Shown here piece after piece: positions 14,269 through 23,080 of a DNA stretch of 64,000 nucleotides. Origin of the DNA: Flavobacteriia bacterium (GTDB lineage: Bacteria; Bacteroidota; Bacteroidia; Flavobacteriales_D; Crocinitomicaceae); assembly GCA_947446925.1 (NCBI GenBank), contig CANFHU010000005.1, positions 62,001 to 126,000 on the forward strand, read 5' to 3'. Numbering within the stretch: the first letter of the stretch is position 1; the number at the start of each line of letters is the position of its first letter. Both the position numbers and the translations under genes were made by a program. The notes beneath the pieces were generated by a model. The model was not told the origin of the DNA. It worked only from the letters and a program-made list of their open reading frames with translations, and did no database searches.

Positions 14269-16944
14269 TTAAGATTTTAATTTATAAAGCACACGAACCA
14301 AGAAATAACGTGCAATAATTTGATTGGAAAAATCCGAAATTTGATTATAATCGATAGTTCGTGTCAATTGTATATTTTGATTTAATAAATCATTTCCCTC
14401 CAAACTAACAATTAACTTTTTGGACGTGAGAAAAGAACGATGTAACGATGCATTAATGATTGTTCGGTCTACATTGTAGCCCTGTGATCTCCCTGTATTT
14501 TTATAATTTACCAAGGAGGTTTCAAAACGAATGCCTGTTTGAAAGATGTCCCATCCAAAACCAAATTGATTCTTATAAACATAATAAGTAGAAGTCGTAT
14601 TACTAATAGAGCCCCCTCGGGCATTATTGTATGCAATCGAACTAGAAACATTAAAATGAATGGAATCTTTATAAAAAGAAATCCCTACTTCTGGCTCTAC
14701 CGTTTCTTTGAAAATTTGATAGTTTTTTTGATTAATAACGTTTGCATTTCGCGATGCATTTGCTCGTAATGCAAAACTGATGCCCAAAGGAGTTTTTGGA
14801 ATATCTATCGAAAAATGCAATGAATTTCCAAAAATATAATTACCATCAACGTTAATAGTTTGTGAAATAGTTCGACCAAGAGAATCATACGACAAGGAAT
14901 TAGAAAATTCATTTTGTACAAAATTGGCATAGATCGTAGTACTTAAATACCGACGTTTTAAACTGTTGTATTTGTATAACCATACGCGACCTTGATGGGT
15001 GAAATTTGGTTTTAAATCTAGATTACCTATCGTCCGGTAATTTTGATTGGTATTACTTAGTACGGGTTGAATTTGATTAATGTCTGGAATCGATGAATTG
15101 GTTGTATAACTGACATTCATTCGAAATGTATTTTTTTTATTAAAGGTATAACTTATATAAGGCAAAAAGTTAGTTACATGTTGACTAAAAGATACATCTG
15201 TGTATTTATTCGTATTCTTCACTCGTAAATCACGCAAATTGGTTCCAACTAAAAAGGTGTGAAATCCTTTTTTACGTGAAAGGGAAAGTTTAATACGATT
15301 GGTCTGATTAATTTTAGTGAAATCACTTGTATACAAGGAATTAACGACATAACTACCATCCGATAAACGATCTTCTACCTGTTTATTCTTTTGATAGTTG
15401 TCAAATTGATTGAAATATTCCAGATTTAACGTGATTTTTTTTGTAAGTGGCTCTGCATGTAATAGGGTAGAAGACGTACTAAATCCTTGGTAGTTAGTCC
15501 CGTTTTTTTGATTGGTAGAAGAAAGAAGTTGTAATGGCTGTTTAGAAGAAAACAACACATTCCCTAGTTCATTTTGTAATTCATAATTAATTGTGTTTGT
15601 AAAAGAAGTAGAACGGTTTTTTTTGAGATAGTCCTTAACAAGACTAACTTCATTATTAAAAATAGATTTTTGAATTTGGTCATTATATTGATTGGTACTA
15701 TTTCTGAAACTTGTTCGTGCATTATTCAAATAGTCCGAACTTTCTTCTTGATTATAAGAAGATTGTTGCATCGAAATTTGAGGGGTAATCGTCAGTAAAG
15801 TCAAAGAATCAAGTTTAATCCCAGTGTAAATCCGCAATCCGTTTTCTTCAATGACATCCTTCGATTTAGAAACACTTTGATTGAAATAACTCGTATCTTG
15901 AAAAATGTACTGCGTGTTGTTTTTACTAATTTTTTGAATCGTGTTTTTCTTGTAATCATAAGAAATGTTGAATTCGTGTTGCTTTTTCTTTCCGTATTTA
16001 TATTTATAACGCGCTCCTAATTTTAAATTCCATGGAAATCCTTCGCGATTGGCTTCGTTCCCATCAATGTTAAAATTATACGAGTCCTCCCAGTCAAATC
16101 CAGATCGTGGAGTAGTATTGTTTAAGCCATATATTGAGAAATTACGATTGTTTTTAAAGTTGTTGTAAAGTAACTCTCCCTCATAAAACTTTTTTCCATC
16201 AGAAGCAAGGGACGATTTACCAAAATAGCCCTTTTTCGCCTCTTCTTTTAAAGTTAGATTCAATATTTGCTTACTTGCTTCACCATCGGTATCGGCAGTT
16301 TTCTCCTCGTAAATCTGCACATTCTTTAAAGCATCTGCATCAATGTTTTTAGTTGCTACCGTTGGATCTGCTCCGAAAAACTCATCTCCATCTACATAAA
16401 TTTGATCGATATCTTTACCCTGAAAAGTGATTTTTCCTTTACTGTCAACCTTAACTCCAGGTAATTTTCGGAGTAAATCCTCCGCAACTGCATTCTCCTT
16501 TACCTTAAAAGAATCTGCAACAAAAACCAACGTATCGCCTTTGTAATATATTGGACCTCTATTAACAAAAATAAGTGCTTCATCCAATTGTTTTCCATGA
16601 TTCACCAATGGAATAGTAGGTAGTTGTATTATCTTATCTCCTGACTGTGTAAGTACAAAAAGTTTCTTTTCATCGTAGTTTGTATGACTAATAGTTAATT
16701 TAAAGGTGTCATTTGGGAGATTACGTAAAGAAAAAGCACCATCTTTTTTGGTGCGATCGTAACCACAAAGTAAAGAATCCTTTACCCTAACTGCCATGAT
16801 AAATACACTCGAAACGGGTTTATTTCCGGTTGAATCGGTTATAACTCCATTTATTTCAACGGTTTGTGCATTAAGTAATGTTGTAAGAAAACAACAAAAA
16901 ATGAAAACGAAAAAATTACGCTTGTTCAGCTCTCTCCCCATCAT
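14269..16944 (-). CDS. TonB-dependent receptor-like outer-membrane protein
   Basis: About 891 residues. A signal peptide (NFFVFIFCCFLTTLLNAQ) is followed by a carboxypeptidase-regulatory-like domain (VEINGVITDSTGNKPVSS, about 30-110), then a plug-like region (AEDLLRKLPGVKVDSKGKI; IYVDGDEFFGADPTVATKNI) and a long region rich in aromatic beta-strands that ends in Y-L-K-S-like barrel strands. This is the layout of Bacteroidota outer-membrane receptors associated with GLPGLI proteins. The annotated frame can be extended to a TTG at 16953, but the ATGs at 16944 and 16941 are better starts. The start overlaps the end of the upstream DUF1456 gene by about 29 bp in another frame. Substrate unknown. 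Confidence 0.88.
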   Translation of the reverse strand: MMGRELNKRNFFVFIFCCFLTTLLNAQTVEINGVITDSTGNKPVSSVFIMAVRVKDSLLCGYDRTKKDGAFSLRNLPNDTFKLTISHTNYDEKKLFVLTQSGDKIIQLPTIPLVNHGKQLDEALIFVNRGPIYYKGDTLVFVADSFKVKENAVAEDLLRKLPGVKVDSKGKITFQGKDIDQIYVDGDEFFGADPTVATKNIDADALKNVQIYEEKTADTDGEASKQILNLTLKEEAKKGYFGKSSLASDGKKFYEGELLYNNFKNNRNFSIYGLNNTTPRSGFDWEDSYNFNIDGNEANREGFPWNLKLGARYKYKYGKKKQHEFNISYDYKKNTIQKISKNNTQYIFQDTSYFNQSVSKSKDVIEENGLRIYTGIKLDSLTLLTITPQISMQQSSYNQEESSDYLNNARTSFRNSTNQYNDQIQKSIFNNEVSLVKDYLKKNRSTSFTNTINYELQNELGNVLFSSKQPLQLLSSTNQKNGTNYQGFSTSSTLLHAEPLTKKITLNLEYFNQFDNYQKNKQVEDRLSDGSYVVNSLYTSDFTKINQTNRIKLSLSRKKGFHTFLVGTNLRDLRVKNTNKYTDVSFSQHVTNFLPYISYTFNKKNTFRMNVSYTTNSSIPDINQIQPVLSNTNQNYRTIGNLDLKPNFTHQGRVWLYKYNSLKRRYLSTTIYANFVQNEFSNSLSYDSLGRTISQTINVDGNYIFGNSLHFSIDIPKTPLGISFALRANASRNANVINQKNYQIFKETVEPEVGISFYKDSIHFNVSSSIAYNNARGGSISNTTSTYYVYKNQFGFGWDIFQTGIRFETSLVNYKNTGRSQGYNVDRTIINASLHRSFLTSKKLIVSLEGNDLLNQNIQLTRTIDYNQISDFSNQIIARYFLVRVLYKLKS

Positions 16945-17167
16945 ATTTACCAATCGGACCTCTTTTATGGATGATTAAACCATTCAAAAAATTACGTAGA
17001 AATTGATCTCCACAATTTTTATATTTTGGATGATCTTCTTTTCTGAAAATCGCCCCCAATTCACTCTCGGTTACTTTAAAATCCACCAATTTCATGATTT
17101 CAATTATCTCATCATTTCGTAATTGCAACGCAACACGCAATTTTTTCATTACATCATTATTTGTCAT
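16916..17167 (-). CDS. DUF1456 family protein, single repeat
   Basis: This 83-residue protein matches the DUF1456 (YehS-like) pattern: NNDVMKKLRVALQLRNDEII, then EIMKLVDFKVTESELGAIFR, KEDHPKYKNCGDQFLRNFL and NGLIIHKRG. E. coli YehS carries two such units (about 150 residues); here only one is present, so the protein is half the usual length. Its role is unknown. Its 3' end overlaps the start of the outer-membrane receptor gene, and rsmD ends 21 bp upstream, so it belongs to a minus-strand run. Confidence 0.88.
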   Translation of the reverse strand: MTNNDVMKKLRVALQLRNDEIIEIMKLVDFKVTESELGAIFRKEDHPKYKNCGDQFLRNFLNGLIIHKRGPIGKYDGERAEQA

Positions 17168-17188
17168 ATATCATTATTTTTTAATACG

Positions 17189-17758
17189 TCACTCTTCACT
17201 ATTTTCGGTTCCTGAGGCTCTCGAAGGACCGAAAAATGAAAAAGATACTCCTCCATAATCCTTCACTTTTTCAAAATATGGCATGTGAGACAAATCTTTC
17301 CGTTTACTATGTTCCACAACCAATAAACCACCATCTTGTAACAAGGAACGCTCATAAATTGTAGTAATTACCTCTTCATAAAACGTAGATTCGTAAGGTG
17401 GGTCTAAAAAAATCAAATCAAATTTACGCTCTGTTTTTCGAACAAAATCACGAATATCCGATTTTAAAACCGAAACAGTATCTTGTAAATTGTTTTCAGA
17501 AACCATTTTTTGAATAAACTTGCAGCAATTGTAATTGGTGTCTACGGCTAAAATTTTACCCGATTCACGCGATGCAAATTCATACGTAATATTTCCAGTC
17601 CCTGCACATAAATCCAAAATATCTAAATCTTGTAAGGAAAAAGTGTTCTCTAGTATGTTAAATAAACCTTCCTTCGCAAAATCGGTAGTGGGACGTGATG
17701 GGAAATTTTTTGGAATGCTAAATCTTCTTGATTTTAATGTACCTCTAATTATACGCAA
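17189..17758 (-). CDS. rsmD: 16S rRNA (guanine(966)-N2)-methyltransferase RsmD
   Basis: This 189-residue Rossmann methyltransferase begins MRIIRGTLKSRRFSIPK, with the RsmD hallmark SRPTTDFAKEGLFNIL. The S-adenosylmethionine site is LDLCAGTGNITYEF (about 49-62) and the catalytic motif IV is FLDPPYES. RsmD methylates G966 of 16S rRNA on the assembled small subunit. The start overlaps the end of the DUF3822 gene by 10 bp, a pairing that recurs across Bacteroidota and suggests translational coupling. Length is normal for the family. Confidence 0.95.
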   Translation of the reverse strand: MRIIRGTLKSRRFSIPKNFPSRPTTDFAKEGLFNILENTFSLQDLDILDLCAGTGNITYEFASRESGKILAVDTNYNCCKFIQKMVSENNLQDTVSVLKSDIRDFVRKTERKFDLIFLDPPYESTFYEEVITTIYERSLLQDGGLLVVEHSKRKDLSHMPYFEKVKDYGGVSFSFFGPSRASGTENSEE

Positions 17759-18510
17759 GTTAGTTGTTGTTTAAGGAGTGAATATGCTTGATTTTGAATA
17801 GTGTAACTTGTGAAATTTGAGATGGTTTTCCATTTAGTATAAAAGGAATTCACCAACTCTCTGTTACTTTCTTCGGATGTGTGTAAAAATAAATTCCCTT
17901 TTTCGAAGGATAATTCGTTCTGTTGAATACAAAAGGAGATATAATACAATAAATCATCTTCATTGGTATAATCATAGGTATTTGCCAATAATAATCCATT
18001 GGATTTTACCATAACTAAATGAAAATAAGCAGCGTAAATTGTTAAATGTATTTCAGTATCATTGCCTTTTTCTAATACACTTCGTAAAAGATGACTCATG
18101 GAATGCTGAATAATAATACGTGGGTAACGAATAACAAAAAAGGATTTTAACCATAATGGAATTTCAAATATCGTGACACAATTCCCTTCAGAAATAACAT
18201 TGTAATCTAAATCATTGGTGATTGCTTCTTTAGAAAAACAAGTACTGTAGATAGAAGAAATGGAGGAAGCTTTGAAGATAGGAGTTGGTACAACCGTACA
18301 TTGCTTCGAAACCCAAGATAAAGTGTATTCTTCGTACTTTTCAGTGGTAGGAATTACAGTCAATGCTAATTGAATATCGTGTTTCATTTCACGCTCTGTA
18401 TTTCCAGAAAAAACAGTGTGATTTATAATCAACACCTCATTATCGCGAATTTCAGAAATAGTGAAAGAAACAGAAGAAAGTTCAAATGCTAATTGTAATT
18501 TATTTGCCAT
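17749..18510 (-). CDS. DUF3822 family protein
   Basis: This 253-residue cytosolic protein begins MANKLQLAFELSSVSFTISE, with the DUF3822 features YAAYFHLVMVKSNGLLLANTYDYTNEDDLLYYISF. The fold of this family resembles an ASKHA/PilM-like ATPase shell, but no function is known. It is the first gene of a unit with rsmD, overlapping it by 10 bp. A good promoter lies upstream at 18546-18577. The conserved linkage with RsmD suggests a role near ribosome or RNA modification; this is inference only. Confidence 0.88.
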   Translation of the reverse strand: MANKLQLAFELSSVSFTISEIRDNEVLIINHTVFSGNTEREMKHDIQLALTVIPTTEKYEEYTLSWVSKQCTVVPTPIFKASSISSIYSTCFSKEAITNDLDYNVISEGNCVTIFEIPLWLKSFFVIRYPRIIIQHSMSHLLRSVLEKGNDTEIHLTIYAAYFHLVMVKSNGLLLANTYDYTNEDDLLYYISFCIQQNELSFEKGNLFLHTSEESNRELVNSFYTKWKTISNFTSYTIQNQAYSLLKQQLTCV

Positions 18511-18545
18511 AAAATTCTAGAAAACAACAACTTTTTAGTGATAAA

Positions 18546-18577
18546 CAAAACTACACTATTTTTTTGAGAGAATCAAA
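18546..18577 (-). promoter_or_regulatory. Promoter of the DUF3822-rsmD unit
   Basis: On the minus strand TTTG (18577-18574) is followed after 20 bp by TAGTTTTG (18553-18546), an exact TAnnTTTG match. The ATG of the DUF3822 gene is about 36 bp downstream. Confidence 0.65.
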
Positions 18578-18614
18578 TTTCGGAAAACATGTAAAGTCAA
18601 ATAATAGTCAATAA

Positions 18615-19172
18615 TTACTTGCTACACGTATACACAAATGCTGGTGGGATATTCCACAATGTAAACGTAATATTTACCTTCGAAAATACATGTGTCAATT
18701 CTTTTTTTTGTTTTAATGAATACTGAAATTGAATATATTTACCTGAGTCACTTAAACAAGATTGAAAAGTACGAAGTAATTTCAACGTGAAACGTTTATA
18801 AAAATTAGAAAGGGGTAAGGAGGATATAATTACATCGACTTTATGTATGTTAAATTGGTCTAAATAATCTTGTAATTTTTCCGCACTATCGTTAATAAAA
18901 ACAACCCTTTTATCTACTATTTTAGTTTGAAGTTCTTGGTGAAAATCAGTATTTAATTCGAAAACTAAAAAAACACTATCCGCTTGCATTCGTGACAATA
19001 CTTTTTTTGTAAAAACACCTGTACCAGGTCCAATTTCTACAAGTACTTTTGTTTTGTCAAAAGCAATGTTTTCTAACATCTTATTGGTTAAAAAAGTAGA
19101 ACTAGGACTAATAGCTCCAACCATTTTTTTTTCTTTCCAAAAACGTTGGAAAAAAGATTTATTCGGTAACAT
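18615..19172 (-). CDS. SAM-dependent methyltransferase, phospholipid N-methyltransferase-like
   Basis: This 185-residue protein contains KMVGAISPSSTFLTNKMLE (about 16-34), the opening typical of the PmtA-like COG3963 group. The S-adenosylmethionine motif VLVEIGPGTGVFTKKVL (43-59) follows, and then DVIISSLPLSNF at the acceptor site. KsgA-type rRNA dimethylases share the G-P-G-T-G motif but are longer and carry NLPY, so the PmtA-like call is preferred. The substrate could be phosphatidylethanolamine or another small molecule. The start is 2 bp after the dihydroorotase-like gene, so the two are co-transcribed. Confidence 0.75.
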   Translation of the reverse strand: MLPNKSFFQRFWKEKKMVGAISPSSTFLTNKMLENIAFDKTKVLVEIGPGTGVFTKKVLSRMQADSVFLVFELNTDFHQELQTKIVDKRVVFINDSAEKLQDYLDQFNIHKVDVIISSLPLSNFYKRFTLKLLRTFQSCLSDSGKYIQFQYSLKQKKELTHVFSKVNITFTLWNIPPAFVYTCSK

Positions 19173-19174
19173 GT

Positions 19175-20434
19175 TTAGTCTTTAATCGCTAATTGACCAT
19201 TGTGTAAAATACCAAATATTTTACCTTTTAATGTTTTGTTTAAATATGGCGTGTTGTATGTCGCACTTAGTATTTCTTCTTTCAAAAAAACAGTTGTTCC
19301 TTCTGTTGTAAACAAAGTAAAGTCTGCTATTGAACCAATTTCTATCGGTGAAGGGTTAATTTGTAAAAAAGATCGGTTACGTTCAGAGAAAATAACGATT
19401 AACTCTTCCAATGTAAATTCATTGTTTGTTAATAAAGCACAAAAAGCAGTTTGTAAGGTGATATTTCCAAAAGAAGCGTGGTCGAATTCTACATCTTTTT
19501 CCTCCACATCGTGCGGTCTATGGTTCGTAACTACAACATCTATTGTTCCATCTTTTACCGCTTCAATCAGCGCCAAACGATCCGATTCTGTTCGTAATAC
19601 AGGTTTTAATTTATAATTTACATCAAAATTTAATACTGCAGTTTCGTTGTAAAGTAATTGTTCAACATGCACATCTGCTGTAATATGTAAGCCTCTACTT
19701 TTCGCAGCACGAATAACGGAAACAGATTCTGCACACGAAATACCAGTTACATGTAAATTTCCCCCAGTATATTCTAAAAGTCGAATATTTCGTTCTAGAT
19801 CAATCACTTCTGCAATGCTTGCTTCTGCCTTTAATCCAGTCTTCGTAGAAGCCTCTCCTTCATTTACTTGACCTCCTTTTGCTAAGGAAGTATCTCTTGA
19901 AAAAGCGATAACTACACCGCCAAATGTTTTAGAATATAGTAACGCACGATATAATATCCCTGTAGATAAATGTTTGGTGTCATCCGTAAAGAAACGTGTC
20001 CCTGATTGCGACATATCGTACATTTCTGCTAAATTTTCACCCAACATTTTTTCCGTAATAGTACCAAATGGAATTAACGTTGCTACTTGCTGTTCAGCCT
20101 TACGTAATACATATTCGATTTGTGTTTTTCCGTCAATGACAGGCTGCGTAGAAGGTAATAACCCAACATAAGCAAAACCACCAGCAGCAGCAGCTTGTAA
20201 ACCAGACTCTATGGTTTCTTTATGCTCTTCGCCTGGATCACAGAAGTGTGCTTTTGCGTCTACCCAACTTTGAGAAACTTTTAATTCGTTAAATGCAACC
20301 GTAACAGCATCTTCCTTTTCAATTAAATCAGCAATTTCAACGATGATACCATCTTCTACATATATATCTTTTACTTGTTGATTAAACGTAGAATTTTTAT
20401 CAATAATTTGTGCTTGCTTAAGTAGGAATCTCAT
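19175..20434 (-). CDS. Dihydroorotase-like protein, probably non-catalytic
   Basis: This 419-residue amidohydrolase-fold protein is close in length and layout to PyrC of the multifunctional-complex type. Several catalytic residues are replaced. The metal-binding H-x-H reads [10 protein letters not shown], so the first His is Lys61. The usual DHAPH is VTNHRPHD, putting Asn304 at the catalytic Asp. The strand that normally ends in paired His reads [10 protein letters not shown]. Non-catalytic pseudo-dihydroorotases are known to act as scaffolds for aspartate transcarbamoylase in some bacteria, and Bacteroidota often carry such a paralogue. That role fits here but pyrB is not in the window. It lies 10 bp after the BatA-like gene and 2 bp before the methyltransferase, in one operon. 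Confidence 0.82.
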   Translation of the reverse strand: MRFLLKQAQIIDKNSTFNQQVKDIYVEDGIIVEIADLIEKEDAVTVAFNELKVSQSWVDAKAHFCDPGEEHKETIESGLQAAAAGGFAYVGLLPSTQPVIDGKTQIEYVLRKAEQQVATLIPFGTITEKMLGENLAEMYDMSQSGTRFFTDDTKHLSTGILYRALLYSKTFGGVVIAFSRDTSLAKGGQVNEGEASTKTGLKAEASIAEVIDLERNIRLLEYTGGNLHVTGISCAESVSVIRAAKSRGLHITADVHVEQLLYNETAVLNFDVNYKLKPVLRTESDRLALIEAVKDGTIDVVVTNHRPHDVEEKDVEFDHASFGNITLQTAFCALLTNNEFTLEELIVIFSERNRSFLQINPSPIEIGSIADFTLFTTEGTTVFLKEEILSATYNTPYLNKTLKGKIFGILHNGQLAIKD

Positions 20435-20444
20435 AAACTTATTG

Positions 20445-22466
20445 TTAACGTAAAAATTTCAAAAGTGCCATTTCTAGCAGTAAGAAAAACAGGGATAAAA
20501 GTAAGAAAATCCTCCAATATTCAACTGGTTTTTCTAATTGAATATGCAAATTTTGATCCCCCAGTTGTAAACTTTTGTAATACAATTTTGGGAATTTTTC
20601 AGATGTTAAATAACTTTTAATTTCATCTTCACTATAAAATGAAAGAGCAGATTCTATTCGGGAATAATTCAATGGCAAAGCTTTTGAGAGTTCCGAGTTT
20701 CGTAAGCGATAAACACCTTGACGTAATGCCTGATTCAAGTTTGGACTTAAAAGAGATACAAATGTTTGTTGATCTATCTGTTCTACCGTTGGTATAAAAT
20801 CAATTCCTTCGCCTTGAATATGAAATAAATTTTCGGCAGAAGAAGGAGCGTTCCAAACAAAACGATTATTGCTACCAATCGTTAAGTATAAGTCCGATTT
20901 TTGCTGACTCAATTCTGCCGTTCGCAACAAACAAGAAGGGAATAAGGCGTTAGTTGTAAATGCACTAAAGGTAGAATCTAAAGCACTCGTAAATAAATAA
21001 TTGTTATTGCTTCTTATAAATAAAGGTTGATTGTTTTGTAGGGATAGCAAGGAAGTACTAGAAAGATTTCCACGCGTCTGATATATTTTTTGAATGATTG
21101 GTAGATTAATTTTTGTAGGCTGTTTATCGAAAACTCCTTGAAAAAATGGATCTGAATACGAAATAGAGGTCAGATTAAGATTGGTAGTTGTAATAGCTGA
21201 AATGATGGGTAATCGTAATTTTTGTAATAAACTATTCCAAGATGGAAAGTGAATTTTTGTTCCTGGAAACAATAAAACAGAACCACCATTTTGCGTAAAT
21301 TTAACAATTGCATCATTAATTCCATCGTTTAATTCGTTTACACCATTCACAACAATTAATTGTTTTCCAATAGTGGTTTCTGGTAAAAAAGTGGTACTTC
21401 TAGTATCGGATATTTTATAGTAACTATCTAAATTATAGGTTTTTGATACTTTATTATCCGCGTCTTCTCCTTGTATTAACAGTACATTAGCATGTGATGC
21501 TACAGTATATGAGAAATAAAAATCATCATCAAAATGTACATTTTTATCATTGATATGTACATGACCAATTTTTTCGCCGATACTTAAGTCAGAATAATTT
21601 AATACGATTGCTTTTGTACTTTGTTTAGGTATATTGACAAATACAGTTCTTTTCGTTTCATTTACAGAATATTCTAACTCTAAATTAGTTACTTCGTCAT
21701 TACCATGATTTGTTACTTGAATGTTTAATTCGTTATTTATGCGTGTTTTAAAATTAGGTGTATTAAACCATATCGAATCAATTGAAACATTGTTTTTTTG
21801 TTCCGGGATAAGTTGTATTGGATAAAAATAACTGGATTTTGCTAAGCGAATATTTTTTAAATCACTTTGATTTTTTTGGAAATCAGTTAATACTACAAAC
21901 TGCTTTGAATAGGTAGTCGGTATACTCTCATCAACTGTCTCTTCCATCCATCGAAGTACTTCAGATAATGGATGTGTTAAAGGAGAAAATTGTATTTTAT
22001 CTAATCGATTTAGTGCCTCTGTTTTCGTACATGTTTTTTGTTCTATACTAGTTAATGCATTGGTAACTAGTAATACTTGTGTGTTTGCCGTTGTACTTTC
22101 AATAATTTTTCGTGCTTGTTCCTTTGATTCCGATAATAGGTTACCATTCGCGCCTATTTGCGACATAGAAAATGAATTATCTACATAAATCGCAAGAATA
22201 GAATTTTTATTTTTTCCTATGCCTTCAACAGGTATATAAGGTTGAGCAAAAGCAAAAATTAGACATGAAAACGCAAGTATACGAGTTATTAAAACCAATA
22301 AATGCTTTAAATTTCGAATATTTTTTGTCTTTTCCTCAATATTTTTCAGAAAATAAATACTCGAGAAATAAAAAGTCTTATAACGACGAAAACTAAATAA
22401 ATGTATTAAAATTGGTATTACCAATAAAAATAAAGCATATAAAAAACTAGGATGTTCAAATCGCAT
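20445..22466 (-). CDS. BatA-like membrane protein with vWA domain
   Basis: This 673-residue protein has an N-terminal BatA module: [20 protein letters not shown] is the first membrane segment, then [19 protein letters not shown], then a second membrane segment ending AFAQPYIP. A von Willebrand A-like domain follows with [10 protein letters not shown] (about 90), a near MIDAS motif (D-x-S-x-S becomes D-N-S-F-S). The middle is a long periplasmic part, and the C-terminus has a membrane helix ([19 protein letters not shown]). Proteins of this type occur in Bacteroidota beside dihydroorotase-like genes. The Bat designation comes from aerotolerance operons, but the function is unproved. Confidence 0.88.
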   Translation of the reverse strand: MRFEHPSFLYALFLLVIPILIHLFSFRRYKTFYFSSIYFLKNIEEKTKNIRNLKHLLVLITRILAFSCLIFAFAQPYIPVEGIGKNKNSILAIYVDNSFSMSQIGANGNLLSESKEQARKIIESTTANTQVLLVTNALTSIEQKTCTKTEALNRLDKIQFSPLTHPLSEVLRWMEETVDESIPTTYSKQFVVLTDFQKNQSDLKNIRLAKSSYFYPIQLIPEQKNNVSIDSIWFNTPNFKTRINNELNIQVTNHGNDEVTNLELEYSVNETKRTVFVNIPKQSTKAIVLNYSDLSIGEKIGHVHINDKNVHFDDDFYFSYTVASHANVLLIQGEDADNKVSKTYNLDSYYKISDTRSTTFLPETTIGKQLIVVNGVNELNDGINDAIVKFTQNGGSVLLFPGTKIHFPSWNSLLQKLRLPIISAITTTNLNLTSISYSDPFFQGVFDKQPTKINLPIIQKIYQTRGNLSSTSLLSLQNNQPLFIRSNNNYLFTSALDSTFSAFTTNALFPSCLLRTAELSQQKSDLYLTIGSNNRFVWNAPSSAENLFHIQGEGIDFIPTVEQIDQQTFVSLLSPNLNQALRQGVYRLRNSELSKALPLNYSRIESALSFYSEDEIKSYLTSEKFPKLYYKSLQLGDQNLHIQLEKPVEYWRIFLLLSLFFLLLEMALLKFLR

Positions 22467-22474
22467 ACATGTAC

Positions 22475-22489
22475 GTAACGCTGCGTTAC
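22475..22489. repeat. Perfect palindrome GTAACGC-T-GCGTTAC
   Basis: Seven-base inverted arms around one T, located 9 bp upstream of the BatA-like start codon and 16 bp after the DUF5606 stop. Its position suggests a regulatory protein site or an mRNA structure at the BatA ribosome-loading region. Confidence 0.4.
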
Positions 22490-22504
22490 TATTAAATAAC
22501 CGAT

Positions 22505-23029
22505 TTATTCAACCGTTTTATCTGCTTTTTTTCTAGGTGCTCTAGTTTTTTTAGGAGCCTCTTCTGAATTTTCAGTAGTTTCTACTTTTTTTGCAGTAGT
22601 TTTTTTAACGGTTTTTTCTTCTTTAGGTTCTTCCGTAACCGGTTCATCAATGATTAAATTTCCAGATTTATGTAAAAGATTATACCATTGGAATATTTTT
22701 TTAACATCCGAAAAATAAACACGCTCTTGATCGTAATTAGGTAAAATCTCTAATAAATAACCTTCCAATGTGTTTTTATCTTCTTTGTGCGATGGTGCTA
22801 ATCCACCGTTTTCTTTTTGGTAAATCGTCTCAAAAACAACAGACAAAATTTGATCTTCCTCGTACGTATAAACGCTAATATCCTCTAAAGCAGAAATTCG
22901 ATCGGTTGAATAAGCAGGAATTCTTTTCCCGTCTTCTAATGACTCAACAATTAAATTACTTTTACCTTGAGCAACAACTTTAAATAATCCTGGTTTACCT
23001 GAAATTGCGATTATACCTGTTAAATTCAT
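22505..23029 (-). CDS. DUF5606 domain protein
   Basis: This 174-residue protein has a conserved N-terminal domain (MNLTGIIAISGKPGLFKVV; SLEDGKRIPAYSTDRIS; ISVYTYEEDQ, about 1-125) that matches DUF5606 of Bacteroidota. A low-complexity Lys/Ala/Glu/Thr tail (about 130-174, with PKKTRAPRKKADKT) resembles a nucleic-acid-binding extension. No function is known. A minus-strand TATTTTTG box at 23052-23059 lies just upstream. It leads the operon BatA-like, dihydroorotase-like, methyltransferase. Confidence 0.88.
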   Translation of the reverse strand: MNLTGIIAISGKPGLFKVVAQGKSNLIVESLEDGKRIPAYSTDRISALEDISVYTYEEDQILSVVFETIYQKENGGLAPSHKEDKNTLEGYLLEILPNYDQERVYFSDVKKIFQWYNLLHKSGNLIIDEPVTEEPKEEKTVKKTTAKKVETTENSEEAPKKTRAPRKKADKTVE

Positions 23030-23080
23030 CTTTTGTTTTTTATAGTTTTTTCAAAAATAAGTATTAATTGAATTCTGAAA

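Noticed and set aside
18615..19172. KsgA/Erm rRNA dimethylase
   Set aside because: Shares the SAM motif only; lacks NLPY and is too short.
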